The notes beneath the pieces were generated by a model. The model made no database searches. It was not told where the DNA came from and saw nothing but the letters and a program-made list of their open reading frames with translations. A program made the position numbers and the translations under genes. DNA of 64,000 nt. It comes from Flavobacteriales bacterium (GTDB lineage Bacteria; Bacteroidota; Bacteroidia; Flavobacteriales_F; PHOS-HE28). The stretch lies in the NCBI GenBank assembly GCA_016788635.1, contig JAEUSU010000003.1, positions 1 to 64,000 on the forward strand. Direction: 5' to 3'. Positions 42,478 to 51,534 of this stretch are shown here, in pieces (position 1 is the first letter of the stretch; each line of letters opens with the position of its first letter).

Positions 42478-43608
42478 TCAATACGTGGGCAGGTTCCCCA
42501 CCGGCGTGGTGGTCAAGCATGTGGTGATGACCGTGACATCCAAGGTGGCCGAAACACCCGGGCAGCCACCGCTCGCCGGAATGGTGTAGGTGTACAAACC
42601 GTTCGGATCCACACCCGGTGTGAAGGTGCTGCTATGCGGATCGCTGAAGGGATCGGTCCAACTTCCACCAGCTTGAGGACCGCCGTTCAATTGTGTGAGC
42701 ATGGTGAAAGGGCCGTCGCCCTGGCACCAGCTCAGCGTGGTATTGGTGCCGGCATTGGGCGCTGGGGTGGCCGTGATGCACAACACGGAGGAAGCGTTCA
42801 TGCATGGAGCCACACCCGGTACGATGTAGACGTAGCAGCCAGCCGGGTCCACCACAGGGTTGAAGCTGTTCGGGTGTGGCGATCCACCGGGTGATGTCCA
42901 CAACCCGCCTGCATCTGGAGATCCACCCAGTTGTGCGAACATGGAGAAGGCCGTGGATGAGGAACACACATTGATGTTCGTGTTCACGCCGGCGTTCGGC
43001 GCCATGTTCACCCCGATGAACAAGGTGGCTGAGGCGGAGCAGCCGTTCGCATCAGTGACTGTGTAGACCACTTGGTCGCCATTGAAAGCACCAGCGTATA
43101 TCGTACCCATCACCACACCCGCACCCATGAGTACTGTGACCACTCCACCCGGATCAGGCGTACCACCGAGGTACACAGGCACATCCACAGAATTGGCCGA
43201 TGAACAAAGCGTCACGGAACCATTCGTTCCTGCGAAAGGCAACGGATGGATGGTGAGCGTGGCGCCGTACGGAACACCGGTAAGTGGCAGGTCCGAACTG
43301 GAGACGCGGAGCAGGTAGGTGGATGATGCGATCGCAGCTGCAGGTATCGTGCAGTTGACGTTGCCGGATGTGGTCGCAGCACTTGCACCGATCACCGTGG
43401 GCGCAACGAACGAACCCGTGGCATCCGACAATTCAGCGGTGAACACATTACCCGCATTGAAGGTGCCTGTGGCCGTGAAGCCGATCGTGAAGGTGGCGCC
43501 CGGGCAGAAGTCCATGATGGACATGGGATCCACCGTGATCTGGGCCTGCAAAGCCATGGTTACGAGTTGCATAGTGAAAGCAGGAAGAACTGTGCGGATC
43601 ATGGCCAT
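42478..43608 (-). CDS. Secreted protein with tandem Ig-like/gliding-type repeats
   Basis: This 376-residue protein has a signal peptide (MIRTVLPAFTMQLVTMALQA). The mature part holds at least two copies of an 80-90-residue repeat with N(A)GxNT, a Cys, LGGxPDAGGxW and DPxGxYxYxxPG elements (PNAGVNTNINVCSSST; PNAGTNTTLSWCQGDG). These resemble extracellular adhesin repeats in gliding-associated proteins of Flavobacteriales. It ends at VTVITTCLTTTPVGNLPTY with no T9SS sorting domain, so it may be truncated or kept on the surface another way. The start may be either of two ATGs six bases apart. Confidence 0.68.
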   Translation of the reverse strand: MAMIRTVLPAFTMQLVTMALQAQITVDPMSIMDFCPGATFTIGFTATGTFNAGNVFTAELSDATGSFVAPTVIGASAATTSGNVNCTIPAAAIASSTYLLRVSSSDLPLTGVPYGATLTIHPLPFAGTNGSVTLCSSANSVDVPVYLGGTPDPGGVVTVLMGAGVVMGTIYAGAFNGDQVVYTVTDANGCSASATLFIGVNMAPNAGVNTNINVCSSSTAFSMFAQLGGSPDAGGLWTSPGGSPHPNSFNPVVDPAGCYVYIVPGVAPCMNASSVLCITATPAPNAGTNTTLSWCQGDGPFTMLTQLNGGPQAGGSWTDPFSDPHSSTFTPGVDPNGLYTYTIPASGGCPGVSATLDVTVITTCLTTTPVGNLPTY

Positions 43609-43704
43609 CTGGGTTCGGCGACACCAAGCTATTCGTCTTGGTGATCACACATCATATTCATCGCCGAAGAACCGCCATGCATCGATGGACCCGTGAAAGC
43701 GACA

Positions 43705-43728
43705 GCCCGGGTGCCTATGCACCCGGGC
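43705..43728 (-). terminator. Hairpin after the TonB receptor gene
   Basis: A perfect 10-bp stem GCCCGGGTGC/GCACCCGGGC with loop CTAT lies 25 bases beyond the receptor stop codon. There is no T-run, so it may be a non-canonical terminator or an mRNA 3' stabiliser. Confidence 0.5.
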
Positions 43729-43752
43729 CGCATCGCACTTTCGCAAGACCGG

Positions 43753-46170
43753 TCAGAACATCGCTCGCAAGGCGACCATGAAATTGCGCCCCGGCGCTGA
43801 TATGCCCGAGGAGTATGGCCGGTAGCGCTGGTCCGTGATGTTCTCCACTCCACCGGTGATCTGCAGGGCCTTGTTCAACTGGTAGCCCAGCCTCAGGTTC
43901 AAGGTGTACCAGGAAGGTGAAAAGGGCCGTCCCTGATCGTCCTTGGCATAGATGGGCGTCTTGGCCTGCTCGCTCGGCGGCAGCTGATCGAAGGTGAAAC
44001 CCGCGCTGAACTGGCTGAAGACCTGCGCGCGGAACTTGTTCCGTTCCCAAGCCAGGCCTGCCTGACCGAATGCCGGCGGGGCATGCCGCAGGGGCACGTC
44101 CTTCGTGTTGGCATCGTCCTGCTCCACCCCATCCTGCCAGTTGTAGCGCAGGTTGAAGCTCAGTTCTTGCGTGATCCGCGCATCGGCCCCCACCATGAAG
44201 CCCAGCACCGTGGCCTGCGCAGCGTTCTGAATGGCATCCACACGGCTGGGTTCACCATCGTACACGATGCTATCCTGCCCGTTCAATGTGAAGGGCCGGC
44301 GCACCATGGCATTGTCCAGCAGCACATGGTAGAAATGCCCCATCAGCCGCACATTGCCATTGATGACCTTCTCCATGCCCACATCGGCGGAATAGGCATA
44401 CTCCGGCTGCAGGTCCGGGTTGGGTACGATCACCGAACCAGGCTCGCTGTCGAACACCTTGCCTATGTCGTCGATGTTCGGCGCACGGAAACCCGTGCTC
44501 AGGTCCAGGGACAGCTTCCAATCCATTCCGGGCCGGTAGGCCAGTCCCAGATTCCCCGTGAGCGCGCTGTTGTTCAGATCCGTGCTCGTAGCAGGATAAG
44601 GGAACAGGGTGGTGTCGAAGGTGCACGCCAACGACGCCCAGTTGAAGCGGGCACCCGCCGAAACGGTGAGCCGCTCAGTAGCGTCGTGCATGGCCCCGAT
44701 GTACACCGAACCCGTGCTCCAGGTGGAGCCATCCGGATAGCGGGAGTTGATGATGGTTTCCGCACCGGTGGTCTGGTTGAGACGCACACCCTTCGACCCC
44801 ACTTCATTGGTCACATACTCGGCGCCATACAGCACCTGTGTCCGTGCGCCCAACTCCTTCTCCAGGTCCAGGTTCAGCCAGATGCCGTTCACCACTTCGG
44901 TCTGTGAACGTTTGCTGACATTGCGGAAGTTGCGGTCGTTTCGGCTCTCGGTGTAGTCCTGGTAGGCTACTGCGAGACGCGCCGTGCTCCAGGGCCCCTT
45001 CTTCGCGGTGTGCCGGGCCGTTAAACTGGTCATCAGCCATTGCTGTGGCCCGTAATACCACTCCGCCGAACGGGGCTGGCCATTGGGGCGCAGCTCGATC
45101 AGGCGATCATAGCGCGGCACATCACTGGTGGTGCTGTAGTACACGTTCAAGCCGAGTTCCAATGCATCCACCGGACGGAGGGCGAGCTTGCCGAACAGGT
45201 TGATGTTGTCATAGGCGCTGCCCACCTGAAGGTTTGGATCATCGTTCATCACCATGGAGTCCAGTCCGTTGATGGTCTCCACATACCACGGCCGCTGGAA
45301 ATCCGCGGGGCCATTGCTGCCGGTGCGCAGGTCGCCGAAACGGGTGAATGATGCATTGCCCACGAAGGCCACCTTCCGCCCGCCAAGTCCGAAATTGACG
45401 TTGCCTGCAACTTCATTCGCTGCCGAGGCATAGCGCGCCATGGCCCCCCCCCGAAGCAACAAGCTGCTGTCCGGGCTGAATCGTGGACGCAGGAGGTGGA
45501 AGTCCATCACACCACCTATCGCATCGCTGCCGTATGTCATGGCACCCGGGCCGTGCAGCACTTCGGCCCGCTCGATGGCGTTGGCATCCACACTGATGAC
45601 GTTCTGCAGGTTGCCGGACCGATAGATCGCATTGTTCATGCGCACCCCGTCCACCACAATGAGCACCCGGTTGGCGGCGAAGCCGCGGATCATGGGGCTG
45701 CCCCCGCCCAGCTGGCTCTTCTGCATGAACACCTCCCCGGTCTGCTGCAGCATGTCCGCAGCCGTACCGGGATTGTTGAACGCCACATCGCGTGGGGTGA
45801 TGACGGTGACCTGGTCCGGGATACGCCGAAGCTCCTGCTCCCACCGGCTGGCGCTCACCACGAACTCACCCAGGGCAAATGGCCTGGGCGCAAGAGCCAC
45901 CAAGAAGTTGGCGGCCTGCACCTGGGCATAGCTGAGCACCCTGGTCGTGTAACCGACCATCTGGAAGCGAATGGAATCAGCGCTCACCAAGGCACTTACA
46001 TCGGCATGGCCGCGCACGTCGGTGATGGCGGAAGCACCGCTGGCAGCCACGAACAGGGTGGCCGCCTCCAAAGGACGTTGTGTGGCCCGGTCCACTACGG
46101 TCACCTGCTGGGCTCGGGTAGCCACGGCCAGGCATACGAACAGCATGGACCAGCATAGGATCCTGATCAT
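43753..46170 (-). CDS. TonB-dependent outer-membrane receptor
   Basis: This 805-residue protein has a signal peptide (MIRILCWSMLFVCLAVATRA), then a carboxypeptidase-regulatory-like domain (VTVVDRATQRPLEAATLFVA). The plug domain follows (SPMIRGFAANRVLIVVDGVR, MNNAIYRSGNLQNVISVDA, GPGAMTYGSDAIGGVMDFH) and then a beta-barrel ending with aromatic F at the C-terminus (GRNFMVALRAMF). The plug is like those of hemin or ferric-siderophore receptors; the ligand is unknown. A G9 run (45444-45452) lies in the barrel-proximal part. No TonB/ExbB genes are in the window. Confidence 0.9.
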   Translation of the reverse strand: MIRILCWSMLFVCLAVATRAQQVTVVDRATQRPLEAATLFVAASGASAITDVRGHADVSALVSADSIRFQMVGYTTRVLSYAQVQAANFLVALAPRPFALGEFVVSASRWEQELRRIPDQVTVITPRDVAFNNPGTAADMLQQTGEVFMQKSQLGGGSPMIRGFAANRVLIVVDGVRMNNAIYRSGNLQNVISVDANAIERAEVLHGPGAMTYGSDAIGGVMDFHLLRPRFSPDSSLLLRGGAMARYASAANEVAGNVNFGLGGRKVAFVGNASFTRFGDLRTGSNGPADFQRPWYVETINGLDSMVMNDDPNLQVGSAYDNINLFGKLALRPVDALELGLNVYYSTTSDVPRYDRLIELRPNGQPRSAEWYYGPQQWLMTSLTARHTAKKGPWSTARLAVAYQDYTESRNDRNFRNVSKRSQTEVVNGIWLNLDLEKELGARTQVLYGAEYVTNEVGSKGVRLNQTTGAETIINSRYPDGSTWSTGSVYIGAMHDATERLTVSAGARFNWASLACTFDTTLFPYPATSTDLNNSALTGNLGLAYRPGMDWKLSLDLSTGFRAPNIDDIGKVFDSEPGSVIVPNPDLQPEYAYSADVGMEKVINGNVRLMGHFYHVLLDNAMVRRPFTLNGQDSIVYDGEPSRVDAIQNAAQATVLGFMVGADARITQELSFNLRYNWQDGVEQDDANTKDVPLRHAPPAFGQAGLAWERNKFRAQVFSQFSAGFTFDQLPPSEQAKTPIYAKDDQGRPFSPSWYTLNLRLGYQLNKALQITGGVENITDQRYRPYSSGISAPGRNFMVALRAMF

Positions 46171-46284
46171 GTTCTGGAGAATGAAAGTGTTGAATGGGGA
46201 TGCTCCCTCACGAGCCGCGACCCATTGGTGCAGGTCATGAGCACCGGTCCCACCCCCATGGACGGACCGGTTGCGAGCCGGAGC

Positions 46285-46842
46285 TCAGCTCCAGATGGGT
46301 TCGGGCGGAGGCGACCAGCGTCGGAGGAAACCCGAGCGCAAGGGGTGGTTGACGTGCAAGGCTTGTGCAGCAGCTGGCCGAAAGTTCATTCCCAGGTGAA
46401 TGCCACCCGGTGGCATATCGATCCCGTGAACGAGTTTCATGGCCAGCACACGGGAGCCGCCTTTGGAGGATGGGCCTTCCATGTTCCTGCTGATGTGGTC
46501 CTTCAAACCGGCGAACAGCACGGTCTCCGCCTTGTCATGAATGCACCAGGCATCCACCGTGTCCGTTCCCTGCAGGACCTCCACCACATCGTACATGTTG
46601 CCATTGGGCAACTTGAACTCCCGCTCGGGCTTCACCCAGTTCAGGGCTTTCCATTCAGCCGCAGGCATGATGAAGTGGGTCAATTCATCCTTGGGCACAC
46701 CCTTGCGGATGCGGTCCTTGATGCCGCGTTGGATGAGCTTCCGCTTGGCCTCGAAATGAGCGAGGTAGCCCATTTGCGCATACCCGAACCCGCCGAGGAG
46801 CAGGAGAATGACCATACAGCGCCAGAAGCCGGACCGGAACAT
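46285..46842 (-). CDS. Hypothetical membrane-anchored protein
   Basis: This 185-residue protein has one N-terminal hydrophobic segment (MVILLLLGGFGYAQMGYLA) followed by FEAKRKLIQRGIKDRIRKGV. The remaining 140 residues are periplasmic-looking with no known motif, ending HPLRSGFLRRWSPPPEPIWS. It lies directly upstream of the TonB receptor on the same strand, with a 114-base gap, so a functional link to substrate uptake is possible but not shown. The ATG at 46842 is chosen over 46914 because it places the hydrophobic segment at the N-terminus. Confidence 0.6.
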   Translation of the reverse strand: MFRSGFWRCMVILLLLGGFGYAQMGYLAHFEAKRKLIQRGIKDRIRKGVPKDELTHFIMPAAEWKALNWVKPEREFKLPNGNMYDVVEVLQGTDTVDAWCIHDKAETVLFAGLKDHISRNMEGPSSKGGSRVLAMKLVHGIDMPPGGIHLGMNFRPAAAQALHVNHPLRSGFLRRWSPPPEPIWS

Positions 46843-46926
46843 CGCGTACGAATGTAGGTGGTGACCACATGGGGAAGGGGACCGCTCATTGGACCGCACC
46901 TGCCGTTCGTTCATGAAGCCTGAGGC

Positions 46927-49122
46927 TCAGCGGCCGTCGACGCGCGGGGGTACCATTCGGAAATGGACCTTCAGGGCCTCGATCTTGCTGGCCGCCGCGA
47001 GCAGTTCCGCCAACTGGTAGCGACCAGAAACGGGCTCCGCATCATCGTGTATGATCAACTGCGAAGTGAGCCGGAAGGTCCCATCCGGATGCTTCTCGGT
47101 GCGGAACCTGTACAGGGCCGAGGCACACCTCCATTCCCAGTCCACGGGTCCAACAACAACCGGCTCAAGCTCCTTGGGCACGTCCAGCACAATGGTGATT
47201 CGGTCATCCTGTGCGAAATCCCAGTGAAAGGGCAGGTCGCGGGTGGGTGCATGGAAACCATCGGGCAGCGCGTGGATCAGGATCCGCGACAGGTCCAGGA
47301 TCCAGAGCGTGTCATCCGACCTCATCAACCCTGGGGTCAGGTCGAGGTCCATGTTCACCACCTGGCCATAGGGGGGCCAGGCGGCAGGTGGGTCGGCCAC
47401 AAGGTTCTGTAAGCGCACCTGCCCGGCATCAAACAGACGGTGGCCATACGACCGTTCTATTGTTGGGTCACTCCTGCTCCGTAAGTAAGCATTGCGGCAC
47501 AGGGTGCTGAACTGGCCGCTGTGGTAAACGCGGGCGTGCGCCGTGGCCGCCCCCAAAAGTGGATCCACCCGCACATGCAGCTCAGTACGGCGCAAGTCAA
47601 CCTGGCCCAGGTCAGGAAGGGTCACCAATGTGGGGCTGGGCACGACCAGACTGTACATGGCATTGATCTCACATTTCAATGCGGTGGCCTGTTGCCAGTA
47701 GAAGGGCAGTTCACCAGGCAGGTAGGAGCTCTCCAGTCCGGGAGGCATGACAATAAGGTCCCCCTCATGACCAAGGACCACAAAGCCGAACAACGATTCC
47801 CAAAGCGGGGTCAGGTAGGAGGGTGATAACCGGCCCAGGCGCTTATCCAGTGGGTAGATCGTCAGGTAGCCCAGGTCCAGCTCGGCCAGAAGCTTGGCAT
47901 AAAGATCATAGAGGCTGTGTTCCTTCAGCTCGCCTTTGGCCAGCTGCTCCCCCATGCGGTCGAGGGATTGGTCCAGATCAGCGAACCACAGGTCGCTGGA
48001 TCGCACCGTGAACGCGTTGGCGATCACCTCTTGAAGGGCGGCCAAACGTGCCAAGGGCTGGTTGGCTGGGATGCCTGCTGAATGATGATGGACGAACTCT
48101 TTGAGCAGCTGGTTCTGCCGGTCGGGCATCGACTTCTTCGCAACACGGCGCCACCAATCCGCACGCCGCTCGCGCCACCTGATCACGTTGGCCCAGTAGG
48201 GCGTGGGCAACGGCTGGTTGCTGAGGCGGTCGCGCATGAAGTTGCGCGAATCGAACAGGTCCAGGCTCAGGATGAGGTGCGGAAGCTCGGATGCGGGCCG
48301 CGCGTTCACCTCATCCATGCAGCCAGGCAGATCGTAATTCACGAACACCTGGCGAACGTCCACCCCATCCTCCTCCACTGCTGAAGGCTTCGCACCGGTG
48401 AGAAGCAGACCTTGATGGCGGCGATAAATGACCTCCACGAACTGCTGCAGCACCGGTATGTCCCGATGGAAGAACACCCGCCAGCTGGTTAGGCGCTGCC
48501 AGTTGCCGGCCCACTCGTGCTGCCGCCATCCCAGCGAATGAGGCCAGCTCATGTCATAAGGCACCATGTACTTGTAATGGAACTCCACCACATCTCCCGG
48601 ATCCACGTTCTGCAATTCGAAGCGCTGGCGGTCGATCCGGTCAGTAGCGCGCAGGGAGCGCACCGTATCGCTGCGTTGCCTGGCGATCCAGGGCACATCC
48701 TGCCACATGCCGTCCGGCCACACCTTCCGCACATGCAGAAAGTCCAACCGTACATCCGACCAGTCACCACCTTCAAAACCTGTCCAAGCGCCCCACGCCT
48801 TGCCACGCCGGTCGTACGGTGGGTCCAGGCTCTCGGGGATCACCACATGTGCGTAACGGGCCACATCCGCCTCATTGCCATATCGCACCACCATATGCCG
48901 CTCGAAGAACACATTGCAGTTGGAAGGCTTCTCACCCCGGAAACGGATGGAGAGGGTATCCGACAATACGATGGTGACCGTATCTGCCACGGATCTCCAC
49001 AACGGATCCCACCGCAGAGGACCCGGGTCGCCCACCCGCCCCTTGAAGGGTTGAGGCATCTGGGCCATCGAGACAGTCGTGACCGCCACACACAAAAAGG
49101 TGATGACGGCACGGTTGTTCAT
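46927..49122 (-). CDS. Secreted DUF3857/transglutaminase-like protein, probably non-catalytic
   Basis: This 731-residue protein has a signal peptide (AVITFLCVAVTTVSMA). The N-terminal half shows the DUF3857 pattern (FELQNVDPGDVVEFHYKYMV). The middle has the outline of a transglutaminase-like domain, with a helix at HSLYDLYAKLLAELDLGYLT and the later VMPPGLESSYLPGELPFYW. However, the GDCKD-type motif with the catalytic Cys is not visible; its position reads KEHSLYD. It lies 2 bases after der on the same strand. Function unknown; the family call is moderate. Confidence 0.6.
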   Translation of the reverse strand: MNNRAVITFLCVAVTTVSMAQMPQPFKGRVGDPGPLRWDPLWRSVADTVTIVLSDTLSIRFRGEKPSNCNVFFERHMVVRYGNEADVARYAHVVIPESLDPPYDRRGKAWGAWTGFEGGDWSDVRLDFLHVRKVWPDGMWQDVPWIARQRSDTVRSLRATDRIDRQRFELQNVDPGDVVEFHYKYMVPYDMSWPHSLGWRQHEWAGNWQRLTSWRVFFHRDIPVLQQFVEVIYRRHQGLLLTGAKPSAVEEDGVDVRQVFVNYDLPGCMDEVNARPASELPHLILSLDLFDSRNFMRDRLSNQPLPTPYWANVIRWRERRADWWRRVAKKSMPDRQNQLLKEFVHHHSAGIPANQPLARLAALQEVIANAFTVRSSDLWFADLDQSLDRMGEQLAKGELKEHSLYDLYAKLLAELDLGYLTIYPLDKRLGRLSPSYLTPLWESLFGFVVLGHEGDLIVMPPGLESSYLPGELPFYWQQATALKCEINAMYSLVVPSPTLVTLPDLGQVDLRRTELHVRVDPLLGAATAHARVYHSGQFSTLCRNAYLRSRSDPTIERSYGHRLFDAGQVRLQNLVADPPAAWPPYGQVVNMDLDLTPGLMRSDDTLWILDLSRILIHALPDGFHAPTRDLPFHWDFAQDDRITIVLDVPKELEPVVVGPVDWEWRCASALYRFRTEKHPDGTFRLTSQLIIHDDAEPVSGRYQLAELLAAASKIEALKVHFRMVPPRVDGR

Positions 49123-49124
49123 GG

Positions 49125-50429
49125 CTACTTCTTTCGGAAGAATATCCGGAGCGGAACCCCTGTGAAGGTAAACTTCTCCCGCAGCTTGTTCTCCAGGAAC
49201 CGCGCATAACTGTCCTTCACGTACTGGGGGTGGCTGGTGAAGAATGCGAAGGAGGGCACCACACCGGGCAATTGCATCACATACTTGATGCTGTTCGTCT
49301 TGCCCTTCAGGATGGGCGGTGGCTGCCTTTCGGCCTCTGGCAGCATGACATCATTCAACTTGCTTGTGGGTATGCGTTGAGCCCGGTTGGTGTACACCTC
49401 CAGCACCTTCTCCATCACCCGGTGAATGCGCTGCTTTTCCAATACGCTGGTGAAAATGACGGGCACATCAGTGAACGGGGCGAGGCGCTTCTTGAGCTCT
49501 TCCTCATAGTCCCGCGCCGTGTTCGTGCCCTTCTCCACCAGGTCCCATTTGTTCACCACGATCACCACTCCCTTGCCATTCTTCACGATCAGCGAAAAGA
49601 TGTGCAGGTCCTGTTGCTGCATGCCCTCCGTGGCATCCACCAGCAGCAGGCATACATCGCTTTCCTCGATCACCCGCACGGAACGAAGCACACTGAAGAA
49701 CTCGATGTCCTCATGCACCTTGGAGCGGCGACGGATACCGGCAGTATCGAGCAAAATGGCATCAAAGCCGAATACTTTGTAGCGCGAATGCACCACATCA
49801 CGCGTGGTGCCTGCAATGGGTGTGACGATGCTCTGCTCGCGCCCCAACAGTGCGTTCACCAGGGACGACTTGCCCACATTGGGCTTGCCCACAATGGCGA
49901 TCTTGGGCACACCCTCCTCCAGCGGGTCCGGCGCCTTCGTGAAGCCTTTCACGAGCGCGTCCAACAACTCCCCCGTACCCGCACCGCTCTGTGCGCTGAT
50001 GGCGTATACCTCACCCAGTCCAAAGGCATAGAACTCGGCCGCATCGGGGATCATACCCCCGGTATCCACCTTGTTGGCCACAAGCAGCACCGGTTTGCCC
50101 GTGCGCCGCAGCAAGGACGCCACCGCATCGTCCAGCGGGTTCACCCCATCCTGCGCATCCACCAGGAAGAGGATGGCATCCGACTCCTCCAATGCGAGCT
50201 CGGCCTGACGCCTGATCTCCGATTCGAACACGTCCTCACTGCCACTGACATACCCTCCGGTGTCGATCACACTGAACGGGAGGCCGCTCCATTCAGCGTG
50301 CCCGTAGTGCCGGTCACGCGTGGTGCCCGCCGTAGGGTCCACAATGGCCTCGCGCCTTTCCACCAGCCGGTTGAACAAGGTGCTCTTGCCCACGTTCGGG
50401 CGTCCCACAATGGCGACGATGTTACCCAT
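49125..50429 (-). CDS. der: Ribosome-assembly GTPase Der (EngA)
   Basis: This tandem GTPase is needed for maturation of the 50S subunit. The 434-residue protein has two G domains. The first has GRPNVGKSTLFNRLV, DTGGYV and NKVD; the second has GKPNVGKSSLVNALL, DTAGIRRR and NKWD. A C-terminal KH-like domain ends TGVPLRIFFRKK. Full length. It is 6 bases after era, and pairing of era and der is common. The 731-residue secreted protein follows after 2 bases. Confidence 0.97.
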   Translation of the reverse strand: MGNIVAIVGRPNVGKSTLFNRLVERREAIVDPTAGTTRDRHYGHAEWSGLPFSVIDTGGYVSGSEDVFESEIRRQAELALEESDAILFLVDAQDGVNPLDDAVASLLRRTGKPVLLVANKVDTGGMIPDAAEFYAFGLGEVYAISAQSGAGTGELLDALVKGFTKAPDPLEEGVPKIAIVGKPNVGKSSLVNALLGREQSIVTPIAGTTRDVVHSRYKVFGFDAILLDTAGIRRRSKVHEDIEFFSVLRSVRVIEESDVCLLLVDATEGMQQQDLHIFSLIVKNGKGVVIVVNKWDLVEKGTNTARDYEEELKKRLAPFTDVPVIFTSVLEKQRIHRVMEKVLEVYTNRAQRIPTSKLNDVMLPEAERQPPPILKGKTNSIKYVMQLPGVVPSFAFFTSHPQYVKDSYARFLENKLREKFTFTGVPLRIFFRKK

Positions 50430-50435
50430 GGCTCA

Positions 50436-51311
50436 CTAATATCCGTACTGTCCCAGTTTGTCTGCATCCTCCCGCCAGCCTTCATCCACCTTGATGTGGA
50501 ATCGAAGGAAGACCTTCATCCCCAGAAAGTCCTCAATGGCTTTTCGTGCTGCGGTGCCCAGCCTGCGCAAGGCACGCCCTTCATGCCCGATGAGGATGGC
50601 CTTCTGCCCTTCCCGCATCACCACGATGTCCGCTTCGATCCGGACGATCTCCGGCTCTTCCTGAAAGCTGGTGACCACCACTTCGGATGAGTAGGGGATC
50701 TCATCCGAGAAATGCTCCAGGATCTTGTCCCGGATGATCTCGGCCACGAAGAAACGCAGGTGCCTATCGCTGAGCTGGTCCTTGGGGAAATAGGGCGGAT
50801 GTTCAGGCAGCTGCCGGACCAACCAATCCCTGAGTTCCGGAACATGGAAACCATGCAAGGCGGACAGGGGAACAACCTTCGCTTGAGGCAGCGCGGCCTG
50901 CCAGCTCACCAGCGCCTGTTCCATGCGGTCCTGACCAACGAGATCAACCTTGTTCACGAGCACCGCCACGGGGACCTGCATTCGCCCTGCCTTCTCCACA
51001 AGCCCAGTAAGCTGGTCCGGGCCATGCTCGGGATCACTCATGATCAACAGGACATCCGCATCGCGGAAAGCCTCGTTCACGGCGCGCATCATGCGCCTCT
51101 GCATCTCGTATCGGGGCTCGATCACTCCAGGCGTGTCGGAGAAGACGATCTGGTGGTCATCCCCGTTCAGTATCCCCAGGATGCGGTGCCGGGTGGTCTG
51201 TGCTTTGGGATTGGTGATCACGAGCTTCTCGCCCAGCAAAGCGTTCAAGAGGGTGCTCTTTCCCGCGTTGGGCGGCCCGATGATGTTCACATATCCTGCG
51301 CGATGCGCCAT
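50436..51311 (-). CDS. era: GTPase Era
   Basis: Era binds 16S rRNA and helps assemble the 30S subunit. The 291-residue protein has the G domain with GPPNAGKSTLLNALLG, switch II DTPGVIEPRYEMQRRM and NKVD, then the C-terminal KH domain (EIVRIEADIVVMREGQKAIL, GHEGRALRRLGTAARKAIED). Full length. It lies after the initiator tRNA and its terminator on the same strand and 6 bases ahead of der. Confidence 0.97.
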   Translation of the reverse strand: MAHRAGYVNIIGPPNAGKSTLLNALLGEKLVITNPKAQTTRHRILGILNGDDHQIVFSDTPGVIEPRYEMQRRMMRAVNEAFRDADVLLIMSDPEHGPDQLTGLVEKAGRMQVPVAVLVNKVDLVGQDRMEQALVSWQAALPQAKVVPLSALHGFHVPELRDWLVRQLPEHPPYFPKDQLSDRHLRFFVAEIIRDKILEHFSDEIPYSSEVVVTSFQEEPEIVRIEADIVVMREGQKAILIGHEGRALRRLGTAARKAIEDFLGMKVFLRFHIKVDEGWREDADKLGQYGY

Positions 51312-51333
51312 GGCCGGTCACTGGAAAGAAAAA

Positions 51334-51351
51334 GCCCGGTCTTCACCGGGC
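51334..51351 (-). terminator. Rho-independent terminator of the initiator tRNA gene
   Basis: On the minus strand a 7-bp stem GCCCGGT/ACCGGGC with loop GAAG is followed by TTTTTCTTT. It lies just after the tRNA 3' end and before era, and is the clearest intrinsic terminator in the window. Confidence 0.85.
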
Positions 51352-51357
51352 TCTTCC

Positions 51358-51433
<76 letters not shown>

Positions 51434-51478
51434 CTGTGTGCTATTTCAAACCAAATGGTCGCTAACCCATTGGGGGCG

Positions 51479-51508
51479 CAAATATAACCGACCTACCCCT
51501 TCCTCCAA
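51479..51508 (-). promoter_or_regulatory. Bacteroidota sigma-A promoter of the initiator tRNA
   Basis: On the minus strand TTG (51506-51508), 19 bases, then TATATTTG (51479-51486) match the consensus exactly. The -7 box is 45 bases ahead of the mature tRNA 5' end, leaving a short 5' leader for RNase P. Confidence 0.8.
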
Positions 51509-51534
51509 CGATCACCCCCTGTGTGGCCACCCGT

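Noticed and set aside
46171-46284. Possible regulatory leader (riboswitch) upstream of the TonB receptor
   Set aside because: The 114 bases show no conserved riboswitch core or strong stem with a T-run.
49230-50690. A 486-codon plus-strand frame opposite der and era
   Set aside because: Both GTPase genes are certain on the other strand; the translation is His/Leu-rich without motifs.
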